From contig NC_051100.1 in assembly GCF_901709675.1 (NCBI RefSeq), positions 1,862,001-1,926,000 on the forward strand: a DNA stretch of 64,000 nucleotides. Direction: 5' to 3'. The stretch is from Syngnathus acus (lineage: Eukaryota; Chordata; Actinopteri; Syngnathiformes; Syngnathidae). The notes under the pieces are model-generated. The model was given only the letters and a program-made list of their open reading frames with translations, had not been told where the DNA came from and did not search any database. The first letter of the stretch is position 1. Every line of letters starts with the position of its first letter. This document shows, one piece after another, positions 52,345 to 63,645 of this stretch. A program made the position numbers and the translations under genes.

Positions 52345-52402
52345 TTTTTCCAAAAAGTATCTGTACTTAAGTAAAGACTGAGAGTACTTTTCCCACCACT
52401 TG
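52345..52402 (-). mobile_element. Fragment of dispersed 'GTACTTAAGTAC' fish repeat
   Basis: The minus strand reads AGTGGTGGGAAAAGTACTC, then TTTACTTAAGTACAGATAC. This is a terminus abutting the previous fragment, so one probably inserted beside or into the other. Confidence 0.55.
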
Positions 52403-53449
52403 CTAAAAGTACAAAATCCGCTTGCAGCGGGAGATATGAATGCGTGGCATATTCCGGGGCGTCGTCATCTAGAGACTCGCTCAAAGCCGCCGAGCTCCCG
52501 CTGTGCGAACACAACTGACAACATGTGAGGACTTGAAAAGAAGATTCCCAGCACCCTTGTGCTTTCTTTGGACTTCCCCCTCGTCATCCTCCTCTCGCAT
52601 CATCATCAAAACGCAGCATATTTCTCGGACAGCTTCCTGCTGGGTTTTTTCCTACCCCTCAATGTTTCTTCATGATCAACTCTTCAGATTTCTTGTTTTT
52701 CCCCATTTTAGTGCATTCCTGGTCTCCTCCCCCTCCCCCCTTTTCGACCTCCATGCCACCATCCTCGCTCAGGGTTCACCCGACAGCCGCTAAGAGGACG
52801 ATTGCGTCCAAAGGTGCAAAAACCTAATCAACTTTTACTGACCTTTTCCCACTTGGGTGTGAAATATGTTCTCGTCAAATCTATACTGTCCTGATCCCTA
52901 CGTGATGTCGGGACACTATATGAACAAAGCCATTGGCAAAAAAAAAAAAGAGTCTGTATACTGAATAGCAAAATGGTAATATAATATTTTGCATATTAAG
53001 TATGTTCCATCTAAAACTGGGCAATGTTGGGTAACAAACAGGAGGAGGTTTTACTGTGATTTTTAAATAAGAGAGAATACTGGCTGGCACAGGACAAGAA
53101 CATCTAAGTCGATTGGCCCTCGGGTTCAAAGAGGACGAGAAAGGCTCGCCTCGTGCCAAATGTGACTGCAAAACAAACGAGGGCTTAATGTGCCCTGCAA
53201 TTAGTGTTAAGCTGCATCGTTTTAGCAATTTAGATGTGCGATATGATTGTGAGTGTGTATGCGTGTGTGTTGGCAAAGGAAGTGTGTTTAAAATCCAAGA
53301 GAACAAGAATCGCCAGCACGTTAAAACTGATTGGAAATTTGTCAGATTTGACAATATTTGATGATATAGTGTTTAAGTCACTACCGTGAAAACAAATAAT
53401 GGGAGTCAGGAAATATTAGGGGCATTTATGGCACTGGTTTTAGGACATT
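52403..53449. other. Unique sequence, no gene seen
   Basis: Pyrimidine-rich DNA lies at 52555-52770 and an A-run at 52940. The minus frame at 52881-53354 lacks recognised motifs. Confidence 0.4.
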
Positions 53450-53640
53450 GTAAATTGGGGCAGGTTCAGATTAGGAGGTAAGGGTGTCATGGTAATCTGG
53501 TTAGGATACGTTTTAGTAAGGTTAGGGCGAGCCAGGGTGGTGAGGTTCGTGATAGTACGGGAGTAGGTTTTAGCAATGGGACTGTAGGTTGGGGAATTGT
53601 GGTTTGGGTCGGAGATCGGGATTAGGGTTGCAATCATTTT
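53450..53640 (+). repeat. Telomere-like degenerate minisatellite, locus 6
   Basis: G-rich words on plus include CTGGTTAGGATACG, AAGGTTAGGGCGAGCC and ATCGGGATTAGGGTTGC at roughly 20-bp steps. It is more diverged than the 44271 array. Confidence 0.5.
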
Positions 53641-56128
53641 GCGGTCAACACAAGTTTGCACAGTGTGGTTACTTTTCCAAGCATGAATGTGCAACATGCA
53701 GATGCGTCATCCACTGCGTCTTTCTCTGTGCAATGGCGGTGTGGTGGGGGAGCTTACTTGTTGTTGAATAATAGAAGCTGCCGGGAACACGGTGTGTCTC
53801 TGAGGCGGCGTCGGGGCGCGAGATAGCAACATTGGGGGCGCTGGCGCCCGGTGAGTCAACAAACCAACAAGTCTACAATCCTGAAGAGGCAACGAAACCT
53901 TTGAGAAAACACAACGACAGCAGAGTTGGTAAATGTCTGAGCCAGCATGCCATCTGTTGCTGCAGGCGTGGACATTCATCATGTGAGCAGTAGGGGGCGC
54001 TCAATTTGACAAAGAATTCCGTCATTGTTGTTTTGCATGTCAACTCTTAACGGTGATTTCAGTTCCGCTTGGACCAGAACGTTTGTTACCTTAACCTCAG
54101 ATGGATATAGTCGGTTTGCTTTTTAACTTATGCCAGAGCGTTGTCTTTCTTTTTAGTGGATGTAGAAAAATAAATACGAATTGAAATGGCCTCAAGTGGC
54201 TTGAAAGAGTGTCACGCTTGTCTAAATCAACCTTTTCAGTCCCTACCGCTGAAAGAAAATAAATGTTCCCAGCACTTACAGACTTATAATCATATGTCAT
54301 TCAGTCCCCTTTTAACTCAAAGCTAGGAATAAACCAAGAGTTTTTTAAAATTTGAAATGCATGCAGTCGTTGAGTAGTCTTTTTGTTAGTCATACATAAG
54401 AGGATGTCAAGTTCATACTTACTTCCACAGAAATAATCCAATTTCTTTTATGGTCTTAAAAGAGTATGAATGTCTAATGTTATGAATATTAAATTATATT
54501 TTATCTTAATAAACACTGTGAAAAATCCAGAGGTGTCGCTCAAGTGAAAGTTTTTTTAAAACGATTTTAATGAAATAAATAAATGTAAAGTGTTTTATAA
54601 ATGTAAGCAAATTTGAATTTGAATTTTTTTTTGTTAATTGTCAGACAATTCTTTTAAATTCAAAGTTTCTTACATACATTTATTTGCAATCTCTCAAATT
54701 CAGCAGCAACTAAATGTTGAGAATGTTTCAATGATCCCTGCAAAAGATTATTTTGCTGTGGGAAACAAAAATGTTTTGAACGGATGAGTTCAATGTTTTA
54801 TAGATATGCAAATATCCCTCTTGTGGATGTCTAAATATTTTCTCTACATGCATACTCAGATTGTCCTTGGACTGACCTATCGCCTTTCTCAAGAACGTTA
54901 CATTTATGTTGGCCGCCCGCCTTCAAATTCCTCCCCCCCTTGCTCCCGGTGTTTCCTCTGGAGCGCCTCCCTGTGGGACGTCACGCTGACGACGGCTACC
55001 GGCTGTCCCGGGAAAGGAGCCACAGCTGACTTCCATTACAAAAAAAATGAAAACTGAGACAATCCTACATTGGCAGGTTGCCTTTTTTTTTTTCTTAATA
55101 TACTCGCCGAGGCCCTCGTGAGAGCGTCGCCGCCGACAAATAAGCTTCTGTCCTGTACCGCCTGCGTGGATCCATTTTAAATTCAGGTGAGTCACCGGAC
55201 CGCACATCGAGAACGAATTTGCGGAAAAAAAGTTGCGGAACATTAATTGAAAGCGAGGATAGAATATGTCAGAAAAGCAGCAGAGTGATGTATTAAATGG
55301 GAAATGCAAACTTACTGCATAACAGCAAGCGCATCATTAGAGTCACTCGAGTGCACGGTGACAAACGAGTTCACAGACATGAAGAGAGTTTGCCTAAAAC
55401 TCTTCAAGAAGAAAAAAAAAAACTCATGGAGGACATCCATGATTATGTATTTTTAACACCAAATCATGAAAGTCGAGGTCAAAGGTCATGGTCACAGCAA
55501 TGGTCAAAAAGTTAAACAAGAAAAGCATTCTTTTTTTTTCTACTATCGTGTTCAAACTTACAAGAAATAGAGTAAGCAGATAGGCAAAGGAATTTTTTGG
55601 TGGCAATCAAATTTGAACTTAGTGGGATTGCCTGAGGTCAAAGTTCACAGATTGAAAGGTCAAAATAAAATTACACTAAAGCCGTTAAAGTCTTGGTGAG
55701 AGCTTTCTATATCGTCCTATTGTTTTTTTTCCCACTATTCACTCATATGACATGATTGAAAATGTGTCTTTTTTTTGTTTGAAAATGTCACCAAACGTCT
55801 TCACTTCATGAAAGAAAATAAGAACATAAAATCAGCTTACTGCCAAACTATATATAAAAACAGACTGAGATTACATTTTTATTATTCAAAGGAAAAAGTA
55901 TATTTTCTTATCCGAAAAATGCCTAAAGCATCAAGAAAAAAAAAAAGAATATTAAGTCTGATTATAACAATAAAAAGTTATTTTCCTCAAGAGAAAAAGC
56001 GGCATGCATATTGACATTTTGAACTCCGAGTGACCGTTGATAGAGGTGGAGGTGCGCTCACATGCGTCAGTCCAATACCAGCCCGCCGTTAGTGGCTTTC
56101 ACTTCACGCCGCGGGTACAGGAAAAAGA
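53641..56128. other. Unique sequence, no gene seen
   Basis: CpG-bearing patches lie at 53790-53850 and 54940-55020, and very AT-rich DNA at 54470-54680 and 55780-55990. The AT-rich frames are Lys/Tyr-rich by composition. A scrap near 55590-55670 may be a degenerate repeat. Confidence 0.4.
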
Positions 56129-56172
56129 GGGCGGCGCGGCCGTCTCAGAATGCTGAGATCGGCGTATAAAAA
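56129..56172 (+). promoter_or_regulatory. Possible core promoter: GC box plus TATA box
   Basis: GGGCGG lies at 56129-56134 in GC-rich DNA, and TATAAAAA at 56165-56172 is flanked by GGCG and GACCCC. A start site would be expected near 56195. Downstream, a GGAGGTAGGA word at about 56234-56243 could be a weak donor, and the first ATG opens only 26 codons. No coding exon follows, so the call is tentative. Confidence 0.25.
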
Positions 56173-56739
56173 GACCCCGAGAGAGAGAGAGAGAGACCGA
56201 GCCGACAAGGCGAGTTGGCGGGAGGAGGGAAAAGGAGGTAGGACAATGAGGCTTTTGATGAGGCCTTCCAAGGGAGCATATGTGGGTCACGACATGAATA
56301 AACACACTTTGACGAGTCCCAATTGATGATTTACACACATTGTGTTGTTTGTGTTGCACACGCACGCACACACACACACACACACGCAGAGACAGTGGCT
56401 GCTTGTCTTGTATTCCTTGTTTATGCTTCTCCATTTCACTCAATTATGGACGTGACCCATTCAGGCCACCTCTGTAAATCAGAGAACTCGTTTCCTTACT
56501 GACTTTTTTTTCCCCCCCCGCAGGTTTTTCTTTTTTATTACATTCTTTATAGGGCTAGAACCACATATGGAACATACACACCGTGCCGGCATAATGTTTG
56601 ATAGAAATCACCATCATGACTCTATTTGATTACATTAAGGTTGAAAATGTTTCAATTTCACACTCAGTGTACCATATTTTACCATTATGGAGTCGAATTA
56701 TTAGGTTTTTCATATTTCATGGCGAGGAACTTTGCTATG
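56173..56739. repeat. GA and CA microsatellites in unique DNA
   Basis: A GA run lies at about 56179-56196 and an imperfect CA array at 56357-56387. A T8C8 run lies near 56505-56520. The rest is unique AT-rich DNA. Confidence 0.7.
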
Positions 56740-57990
56740 ATGCTTTCCGGACCCGCTGAAATGGGAAAAATGCCCCTATAATGACAGTTTTCACACAAAA
56801 TGGCCGACTTGCGTATCTTTTTTGCCATGGCTTCTTGTAATTTTTTGGTGGGTCTATCCATGCTAGATATTTCGTGTTGCTAAATTAAATTTGATTGAGT
56901 TTAAAATGGTCATTTTGAACCAAAATTGCAGACTTCCTCTGGCTTTTCAGGCGTGGCTTCTGAGGCAAGATAGACACCAAATTTCATAAAAATGGATCCG
57001 GAGGCCGAATTTTCAAAATATTCATATTTGTTGAAGTACCTGAAAATTACTCTAAAATGGTAGTTTCAAAGCAAAACAGGAGACATTTGTGGGCATGGAT
57101 GCTTGAGATGTTTTTGTTGGTCTACTTTTGATCGACATGAGTTCATGTCCTGCATTAAATTGTCTTCCAAAGCTGAAATGTCCAAAATTGTGAGTCATTT
57201 GTACTATCAAGCACATGGAACAAAGCACAGCTGCCTGGAGATGGCCTGATACTTTACTCCACAAATTGCTCCCAACCTGTTGCCCTCCATCAGTAGCACA
57301 TCTCAACAGATGTTCTCACAAGATGAAATAAGCCATTACAGGAGAGTGCGGCGCACTATTCCCAGTCAACAAGGTGTCAACAAGCAGGTTGCACAAACGC
57401 ACAACAAAAAGACCCTCGGCTGAAAAATGAGATGAAATGGTCATGTCAAACAAAAATGGCAAACAATTGCTTTCCAAGTGAGGTTTCTTTTCATTTTTGA
57501 AGCATATATTTATGATAAACAATCCTGCCAAATTTCATGCATCTATGTGAAACTGGCTTTCAAGCATGAATTTTGAAAACTATATAATGATAGAACCCTA
57601 AAATTGATGACTTGAACTCAAACCTGACATTTCTCCAGGCATGGCTTTTTGAGAATTTTGTGGGTCCACTCATGATAGACATGACTACAAATTTTATTTT
57701 GTGAGGTCAAACTGGCTGGCTTTCTGTGGGTCTATTTAAGGAAATTTCATGTGATATGAGTCGTGAAGGCTGAATTTTCCAAAAAATGCCAGATTCATCT
57801 GGCTGAGGAGTAAACAAAGCTATGAAACAAAGCAACCGAAAGACACCGTACCCTGGAGGTGTACTAATACTTTTGTTGTGGCTCAACAGATGTTTTCAGA
57901 AGACGAAATAACCCATTCAAGATGAGTGTGCTACTCCCCCGTGGACAGCGAGGTGACAAACGGAAAAAAATAACCCCACAATTCCCAAGC
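56740..57990 (+). repeat. Degenerate fish repeat field with ~580-bp duplication
   Basis: Diverged phrases recur: AAAATGGCCGACTT, CAGGCGTGGCTTCTGAGG, ACCAAATTTCATAAAAATGG, CAGGCATGGCTTTTTGAG and TGATAGACATGA. Two larger copies also occur: CTCAACAGATGTTCTCACAA then GATGAAATAAGCCATT at about 57303, and CTCAACAGATGTTTTCAGAA then GACGAAATAACCCATT at about 57883. Each is preceded by an ATGGAACAAAGCA / ATGAAACAAAGCA word. It is old repetitive DNA with no gene. Confidence 0.6.
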
Positions 57991-58320
57991 TGACATCTGC
58001 ACAGTTGACCTGCAGTCTGCAAATACTCACACAAACACAACAGCGCCTGAAAAATGAGCCGCGCTACATTCGCCTTCCCACAAGCGTCATCTGAATGCAA
58101 AGATCGGTTTCATCGTATAATCGCCACTCGCGCGCCACCGAGTCACTTTCGAGAGATCAGTCACTGTGCCGTCAGATTATGAAAAGATGAATATTGTAAA
58201 ACGGTCCAGCGGCCATTTCGCCGGCGCCGACATGCGACGGCTTAGCCTCGCCGAGGCCGTATTGTTTGATGGCTTTCATTACTTGCGCATGCTGTTTTCT
58301 CAGCCTTCTTTACATGGTTA
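57991..58320. other. Unique sequence, becoming CpG-rich
   Basis: CpG clusters appear at 58120-58140 and 58201-58260. No gene was recognised. Confidence 0.4.
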
Positions 58321-58500
58321 ACTTATGAGCTCATTTCCCACGGCGGGCAGCGGCACTACATCATCCGGCGTGCAGCGGCGTGGTCCGAAGACCATCGGTC
58401 ACGTTAACGCTCCAACGGACGTGATTCGGCGGACATTTTGCCGCCGTGTCGCGGCGACCGGCAACCGTTCAATTGTGTAGCATTTGCGGGCGTCCTTGTT
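58321..58500. other. CpG-rich patch
   Basis: I count about 24 CpG in 180 bases, far above the surrounding AT-rich DNA. Words include CATCCGGCGTGCAGCGGCG and GTGTCGCGGCGACCGGC. It could be a small CpG island or conserved regulatory DNA. No TATA box or exon was identified. Confidence 0.5.
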
Positions 58501-58699
58501 CTCCCGCTGGTGAAAAATGGTTCCCAGGTGTGACGTTTATAGATGACAATATGATTGGAAGCATTCCGACTCGTCTAGAGGTTGTTTAACCGAATAGGAC
58601 ACGTCGTACTTGGAGCTTACTTTACGAGGTCAGACCTCTTAGTAGACAAATGGTAAAAGTGGTTAAGATTGGATATCAAAGGGTCGCTAACTTCATCCC

Positions 58700-58757
58700 A
58701 GTCGTACCTTGACTTGCAAGTACCTCAACTTAAGAGTTTGAGTTGTGAGCCTATTTT
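58700..58757 (+). mobile_element. MITE left end, 'CAGTGGTACCTTGACTT' family
   Basis: It opens CAGTCGTACCTTGACTTGCA and continues with TACCTCAACTTAAGAGTTTG. It corresponds to the reverse complement of the end at 30145. No right end was found nearby. Confidence 0.55.
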
Positions 58758-60187
58758 AATTCCTACAGTGTAGTCTGAAGACACGTCATGATCCTGTACT
58801 CATTTTATCGCCCATTAGCGTCAAATTTACGATAGATAGCCTTGTTGCTAGGCAGAATACTAGTGAGCAACTTGTTGACAATGAAATAACAGCCGTTGAA
58901 ATAGCGTATGTCCCCAGTTGCTGATTTGATTGACAAAGAAGGCTGACAAGGGGACAACAGAAATGATGTTGGTTATTCATAGAAGTATCACAATTTAATA
59001 TCTACTCCATATTTATTCACCCATCTGTCTAGTTAAGGAGGTTGAAATTTGATGGTAATTGGACAAAATCTCCAGGAAACTTCCTTCAGGGGTTGGATTT
59101 TTAATCTGAATAAATAAACAAGAAGTCCACCATTTTGTTAACTCCTCTCAGTCATCCAATTATGCTCCATCTCATTGAGTTGACTTTAAATGAGAGCCTC
59201 TAAACAGTGCTACACTTTGGTCAATTCCTACTAGGGAATTCTCAAACAAGCCACCCTAGAAACAGGTCCCCTCGACAGATGGGCAATGCTAAATTGTCAA
59301 GTTTTATGCCCAGGCCATCTAATGTAGGCAGAGTGTGGCTTCAAAAGTTTGATGAGCATTTGGAGGATTCGCCATGAAAAAGAGAGTTCATCGTTCATCG
59401 CCGCTCGCAGCTTTAATTTATTTGCTCTCTATTCTGCAGCTGTCTGCACACGACACCCAAACGTGCTAGATCAATTTGTCCAAATAATCCTCGTTTCGAA
59501 TGGTTATTTCTCTCTATAAAGGAAATGTTCGCCATTTGCGTGTGTTGACACTGCAAATTGCTTCAAACCCTGCAAACGGGCTGATGTTTGGCTGAGGGGG
59601 GTCAAAACCTCCCCCCTCCACCCAAAAACAATCTTTCTAACTCCAGAATGTCCAACTTGGCCGCCTGCTGGTATTTTCCTCGACCACGAGTCTTTAATTC
59701 TTCGTTTTTTTTCTGACTGGCCTCCCTGCCGTATCTCCTAAAAAACACGCTCTTCATTTATTTTCCCAAATGTACTAAATCAAACAAGGTTGCTAATATC
59801 GGAGTCACTTCTCTCTCTGGCACCTGGAGGAGGAGGAGAAGAAGAGAGATTGACAACGCTAATTTGAATCCCTTTGTGAGCTCCAAGTCACATTATTCAA
59901 TGATAAATGAATATGTTAATAGGTTCTTTCAGCCATGAGAGCAATGAGCGAACCATCTGCACATTTTACGCTGCCATTAATAAAATCACACGTACACTAA
60001 ACAATGGTCAAATTATAAATAGAAGCCTTCAGGTGTAATTGCAGAGAAATATTACAGTGATTATATAAGTAACAATTCAGGTGGCTATTGGGAATTTAAT
60101 GAAGGATCATTTGGGGCTATTTCCAGGGGTGTCCATCAAATACAAACAACAGAGTAACATTACAAACTAGTCCATCAAGAGAGGAAG
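58758..60187. other. Unique sequence, candidate conserved non-coding DNA
   Basis: The part 59040-59130 has a degenerate repeat phrase (CAAGAAGTCCACCATTTTG). The part 59880-60120 is low-redundancy and rich in TAAT and ATAAAT words, with CTGCCATTAATAAAATCACA. No exon was recognised. Confidence 0.35.
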
Positions 60188-60470
60188 CTTCAAGAAGCCA
60201 TGCCTGAAAATATACACCAAGTTGACCATTTGAATTTGAATTCACTATTTTTTTTCAGTGGTCCTCTTAAAGTGAAGTTTCTTTCCCAGAATGATCTTGA
60301 AATTTCAGCCCCTGAAGCAAGTTTGATTTCGCAACATACAATTTGGTAGGCTTGTTTACGACCGTGACGAGTCTCAAGAAGCCATACCGGAAAGATTTTG
60401 GACGTCGGCCATTTTGGAATGAAGTTCGCCATTTCCAGGGGTCCTTTTAGGATTATATTTCAGAGTATGT
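60188..60470 (+). repeat. Diverged direct repeat, spacing about 184 bp
   Basis: Copy 1 (from 60188) has TTCAAGAAGCCATGCCTGAA, GACCATTTGAATTTGAATTC, then CAGTGGTCCTCTTAAAG. Copy 2 (from 60373) has CTCAAGAAGCCATACCGGAA, GGCCATTTTGGAATGAAG, then AGGGGTCCTTTTAGG. It is the same kind of old fish repeat as at 56740. Confidence 0.6.
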
Positions 60471-62736
60471 GATTTCTTTTTTTTATCTACCACGACCTGG
60501 CCACCTCACTAAATAAGTCACTATAGAGTGGATAAGGATTATTTTGGACCCAAAACGTGTGCTGGCTTAGGGTGAGTTACCGACATACTGACGTAAATGC
60601 TTAATAAGGAACAGCAAATGACATCCAAGGGGGGGGGGGGCGAGAACACTTTGCCCGCACGACTCGTATCAGATGTTGGTCACATGACCCGCTGAGCTGT
60701 TCTCTTATCGTGGACGGCGGCTCCCGGCGGACCAGGCGCGCGATACCTTAAAGAGGTTGTCTCCTAGGACGTGCCAAGTCTCTTGATGTGCTGGCCAGTG
60801 GCGCTTTGATGCCAGCTTATCGGCGAGAGCAAGGCTCCTCTCGTCCTATTCTCCCCACTCGTCGTACTGTAACGCCTCCTTCTCCTCTCTCAGTTTCATC
60901 CTCTTCCTGGCACCGGTTCCCGTTCTCGCCGTATCCATCCTCCCCCTTAGCCTTCCTATGCCCCCCATCCTTCATTTGCCAATCCCTGAGCCCTCTTTTG
61001 TCTAAATGAAAAGCACAAGTGTACGTTGGAGTCTGCTTTTTTCCAAATATGCATTTATATGTAATACAGAGCGTTGCTACGCTAAAAAAAAAAAAGGTCG
61101 GTATGATTATACTGTGCAGTGCCATGAAAAAGTGCTTCTAAAATAGCTTCAGTGTTTTAGAATTTCGATGACACAAATATAAAGATTAGAAAGGATTTTT
61201 TTCCTTGGCCAAAATAGTTCAGCTTGATTTCACAAGGAACACAGTTTCTTGTTTGACTGTTTGCGGTGATGTGTCACGGCTAAAAGTGCCTTATAGATCC
61301 CCACGCTTACTCAATCGTGCCGTTTCTTCCAACCGCCTCGGTAGCACATCAACAGGAGAAAGGCAGAGTACAACACGTTCCCTTTCGTTTCTTGACAAGA
61401 TGTTCTCCAGATTCCTCGCCTGCTTAATGGCTTGTGCACTTTGGGGGTTATGGGGGAGGCAGACGTTTGAAAAGATAGTTGGATAGAACCATCTGAGTAA
61501 AATCAAGGAGGACATTTGTAAACATTGCATTAGGTTGAGCAACAAAAAAACGTCGCAGAAATTGGAGGAATGCAATATTGGGTTTATGTTATTAGCATTA
61601 GCGGCAACATTCCGCTTGAAAAATCAAGAATATTTTCAGTTATGAAAACCAAACTTCACTTATGTAGTTTAGTACATTATAAGTTGTTATTTCTGTCTGA
61701 GAGCACAAACGATGATTGCTCCAGTTGAGCATCTGACAGAATTCTGTAGTTGAAGAGGAAGTTTTAAAGTTACACATACTTTTTTCAAACATTTACTTTT
61801 CATGTTGGCACAGACGTCTTTTGCTCGGCGCTCTCAAGAGAGGACGCTTCGATCTTGGAGACAAAATGCTTTCTAATTCACACAGATTTCCATTCATGGT
61901 CTTGGAGAGGATCCCTATAACAGATACAGTTTGACAACTAAAGGAAAAGTTGACTATTTTTGCAGCACTTTCCCAAACATTCAAAGCGGCAGATGTCAAA
62001 TGAAAATCTTATAACGCTAACGATTCGAATTTAGTTGAAACGCAGTGCCGCACTAAACCTACATTCAAGTCCTATTTTCTTGTTGTTAATTCATCACAAT
62101 CTACATTATAGCTGTCACATGAATAATACATCTTGAAACGAGGTTAGCGCGCTATTTATAGATTGGCAAGCACACGCTTGTAAACGCCAAAAGACGCCTT
62201 TGCATCAATATCAGCTCGCGTGATTGGTGGCATGAAATAGATGGCGAAGTGACAGCGCTTCCAAGACGTTTTAGGGAACAGCCACACGGAAAACGTCATC
62301 GAGAGACAAACGGTAGCACCTGTGGCCTAATTAGATGAGAAACGACCAATCGCTCGCCGAGTGCGACGAAAGTACGTTTATTGGAGAAGACAGATGTACG
62401 TCAGTCCGCGGGGAATTCTGAAGCGACATAATATGAGGCTTGTTAAAGCTTGAAAGGCTTTTTTAACTTGCGCCATTTCCAAATTACTCCCATTATGACA
62501 GGACTTGTTAAAAATAGTAAAAGAAAAAAAAAACACAATCTAACATGATAGGATAGATTCAACACCAATCACTAGCTGAGAGCTAGGACAGCACAACTTC
62601 AGAATTTCACAAGATATAAATGATAATTGATCACAGATTAAAATGAGTTTCAACCAGAAACATGTAAAAAATCAAATCGGACAAATTAAATGCATGAATG
62701 GAGTTAGTTCAATACTTTTTGGACTCTTTGGCAGTT
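60471..62736. other. Unique sequence, no gene seen
   Basis: A G12 run lies near 60629-60640, GC-rich DNA at 60640-60790, pyrimidine-rich DNA at 60840-61000 and an A-run at 61085. The frames at 61205-61486 and on minus at 61291-61575 overlap and have no recognised domain. Confidence 0.4.
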
Positions 62737-62784
62737 TGTGGAGTCCCACTGGGCTCCATTCGCAGACCACTTGGTTTTAATTTG
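62737..62784 (+). pseudogene. LINE reverse transcriptase fossil (short)
   Basis: The plus frame reads CGVPLGSIRRPLGFNL. It matches the non-LTR reverse transcriptase motif CGVPQGSILGPLLFNL at 12 of 16 residues. The frame stays open to 62916, but no YxDD box is seen, and upstream similarity is not evident. It is an old relic or, less likely, coincidence. Confidence 0.4.
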
Positions 62785-63301
62785 CTATTTCTTATTTTCA
62801 GGCTCTTTCATGTGAATGAGAAGAAATGTAGCCAGATCTTTTTGGACAACAATATTGGGCATATTTCTACATCTAATGAAATTGGATTCATGGGCTGGAT
62901 AAAAAACAATATATAAAAGGTTTTGAATCTTAAAATAAAGTCGACTTAACTTTTATCCATTCATGGTCTCTATGCTTGTGTCCTACTGTGTAACACTACG
63001 GGAAACTAGAAAATATTTGCTCATTTTAACGGTGTCAAAAATAATGATGGAGTTTAGACTGCTGACATCTGGGCAGAGGACACATTGACTTTGCATGGTC
63101 AGTTCACAAATGACAATAATTCACAAGTTTAGTGATTAGAATTGAGTCTCACACTGACATTTGGCTTAGTTTGGTTTCAATCGCCAAAACACACAAACAC
63201 ACAGACACACACACGCACAGTCCAGCAGCCAGCCTGTAGTCATGAATTTATGAAGCAATAAAAGCTCATCTCTTGAAAATGTGTCACACAACACGCACAC
63301 T
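62785..63301. other. Unique sequence, no gene seen
   Basis: AT-rich DNA with CA-rich scatter at 63187-63220. Confidence 0.4.
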
Positions 63302-63327
63302 TACACACACACACACACACACACACA
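63302..63327 (+). repeat. (AC)n microsatellite
   Basis: A perfect AC run of 26 bp. Short TG scatter follows at 63497-63522. Confidence 0.95.
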
Positions 63328-63529
63328 AATAATGGCGCCAAGTGCAGGGCTTTGCATATTTTCCTACTCCAACAAAACACCAGAGACAGATGTTCAGTGT
63401 GATTATTACATCTGTTTCCGCACGGCACACAAATCAAACGCAAAACAAAAAGCGTTAGTTGCAGAGATGACACGTTTACCCCAGTGGCACAGTACAGTGT
63501 GTGTGTGCACGTGTGTGTGTGCGTCTTAG

Positions 63530-63645
63530 AATTCATTTTAAACCCTAACTTGTTCAAAACCCGAACCTGGTTCCAAGCCAAAATTCGACAACCCTAATCC
63601 TATCTCGGAAACCTTAACTCTGTCTGAAAATCTTACTTCACCACC
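63530..63645 (-). repeat. Telomere-like degenerate minisatellite, locus 7
   Basis: C-rich units on plus include TTAAACCCTAACTTGTTC, AAAACCCGAACCTGGTTCC, ACAACCCTAATCCTATCTCG and AAACCTTAACTCTGTCTG. Unit spacing is about 18-20 bp. Confidence 0.65.
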
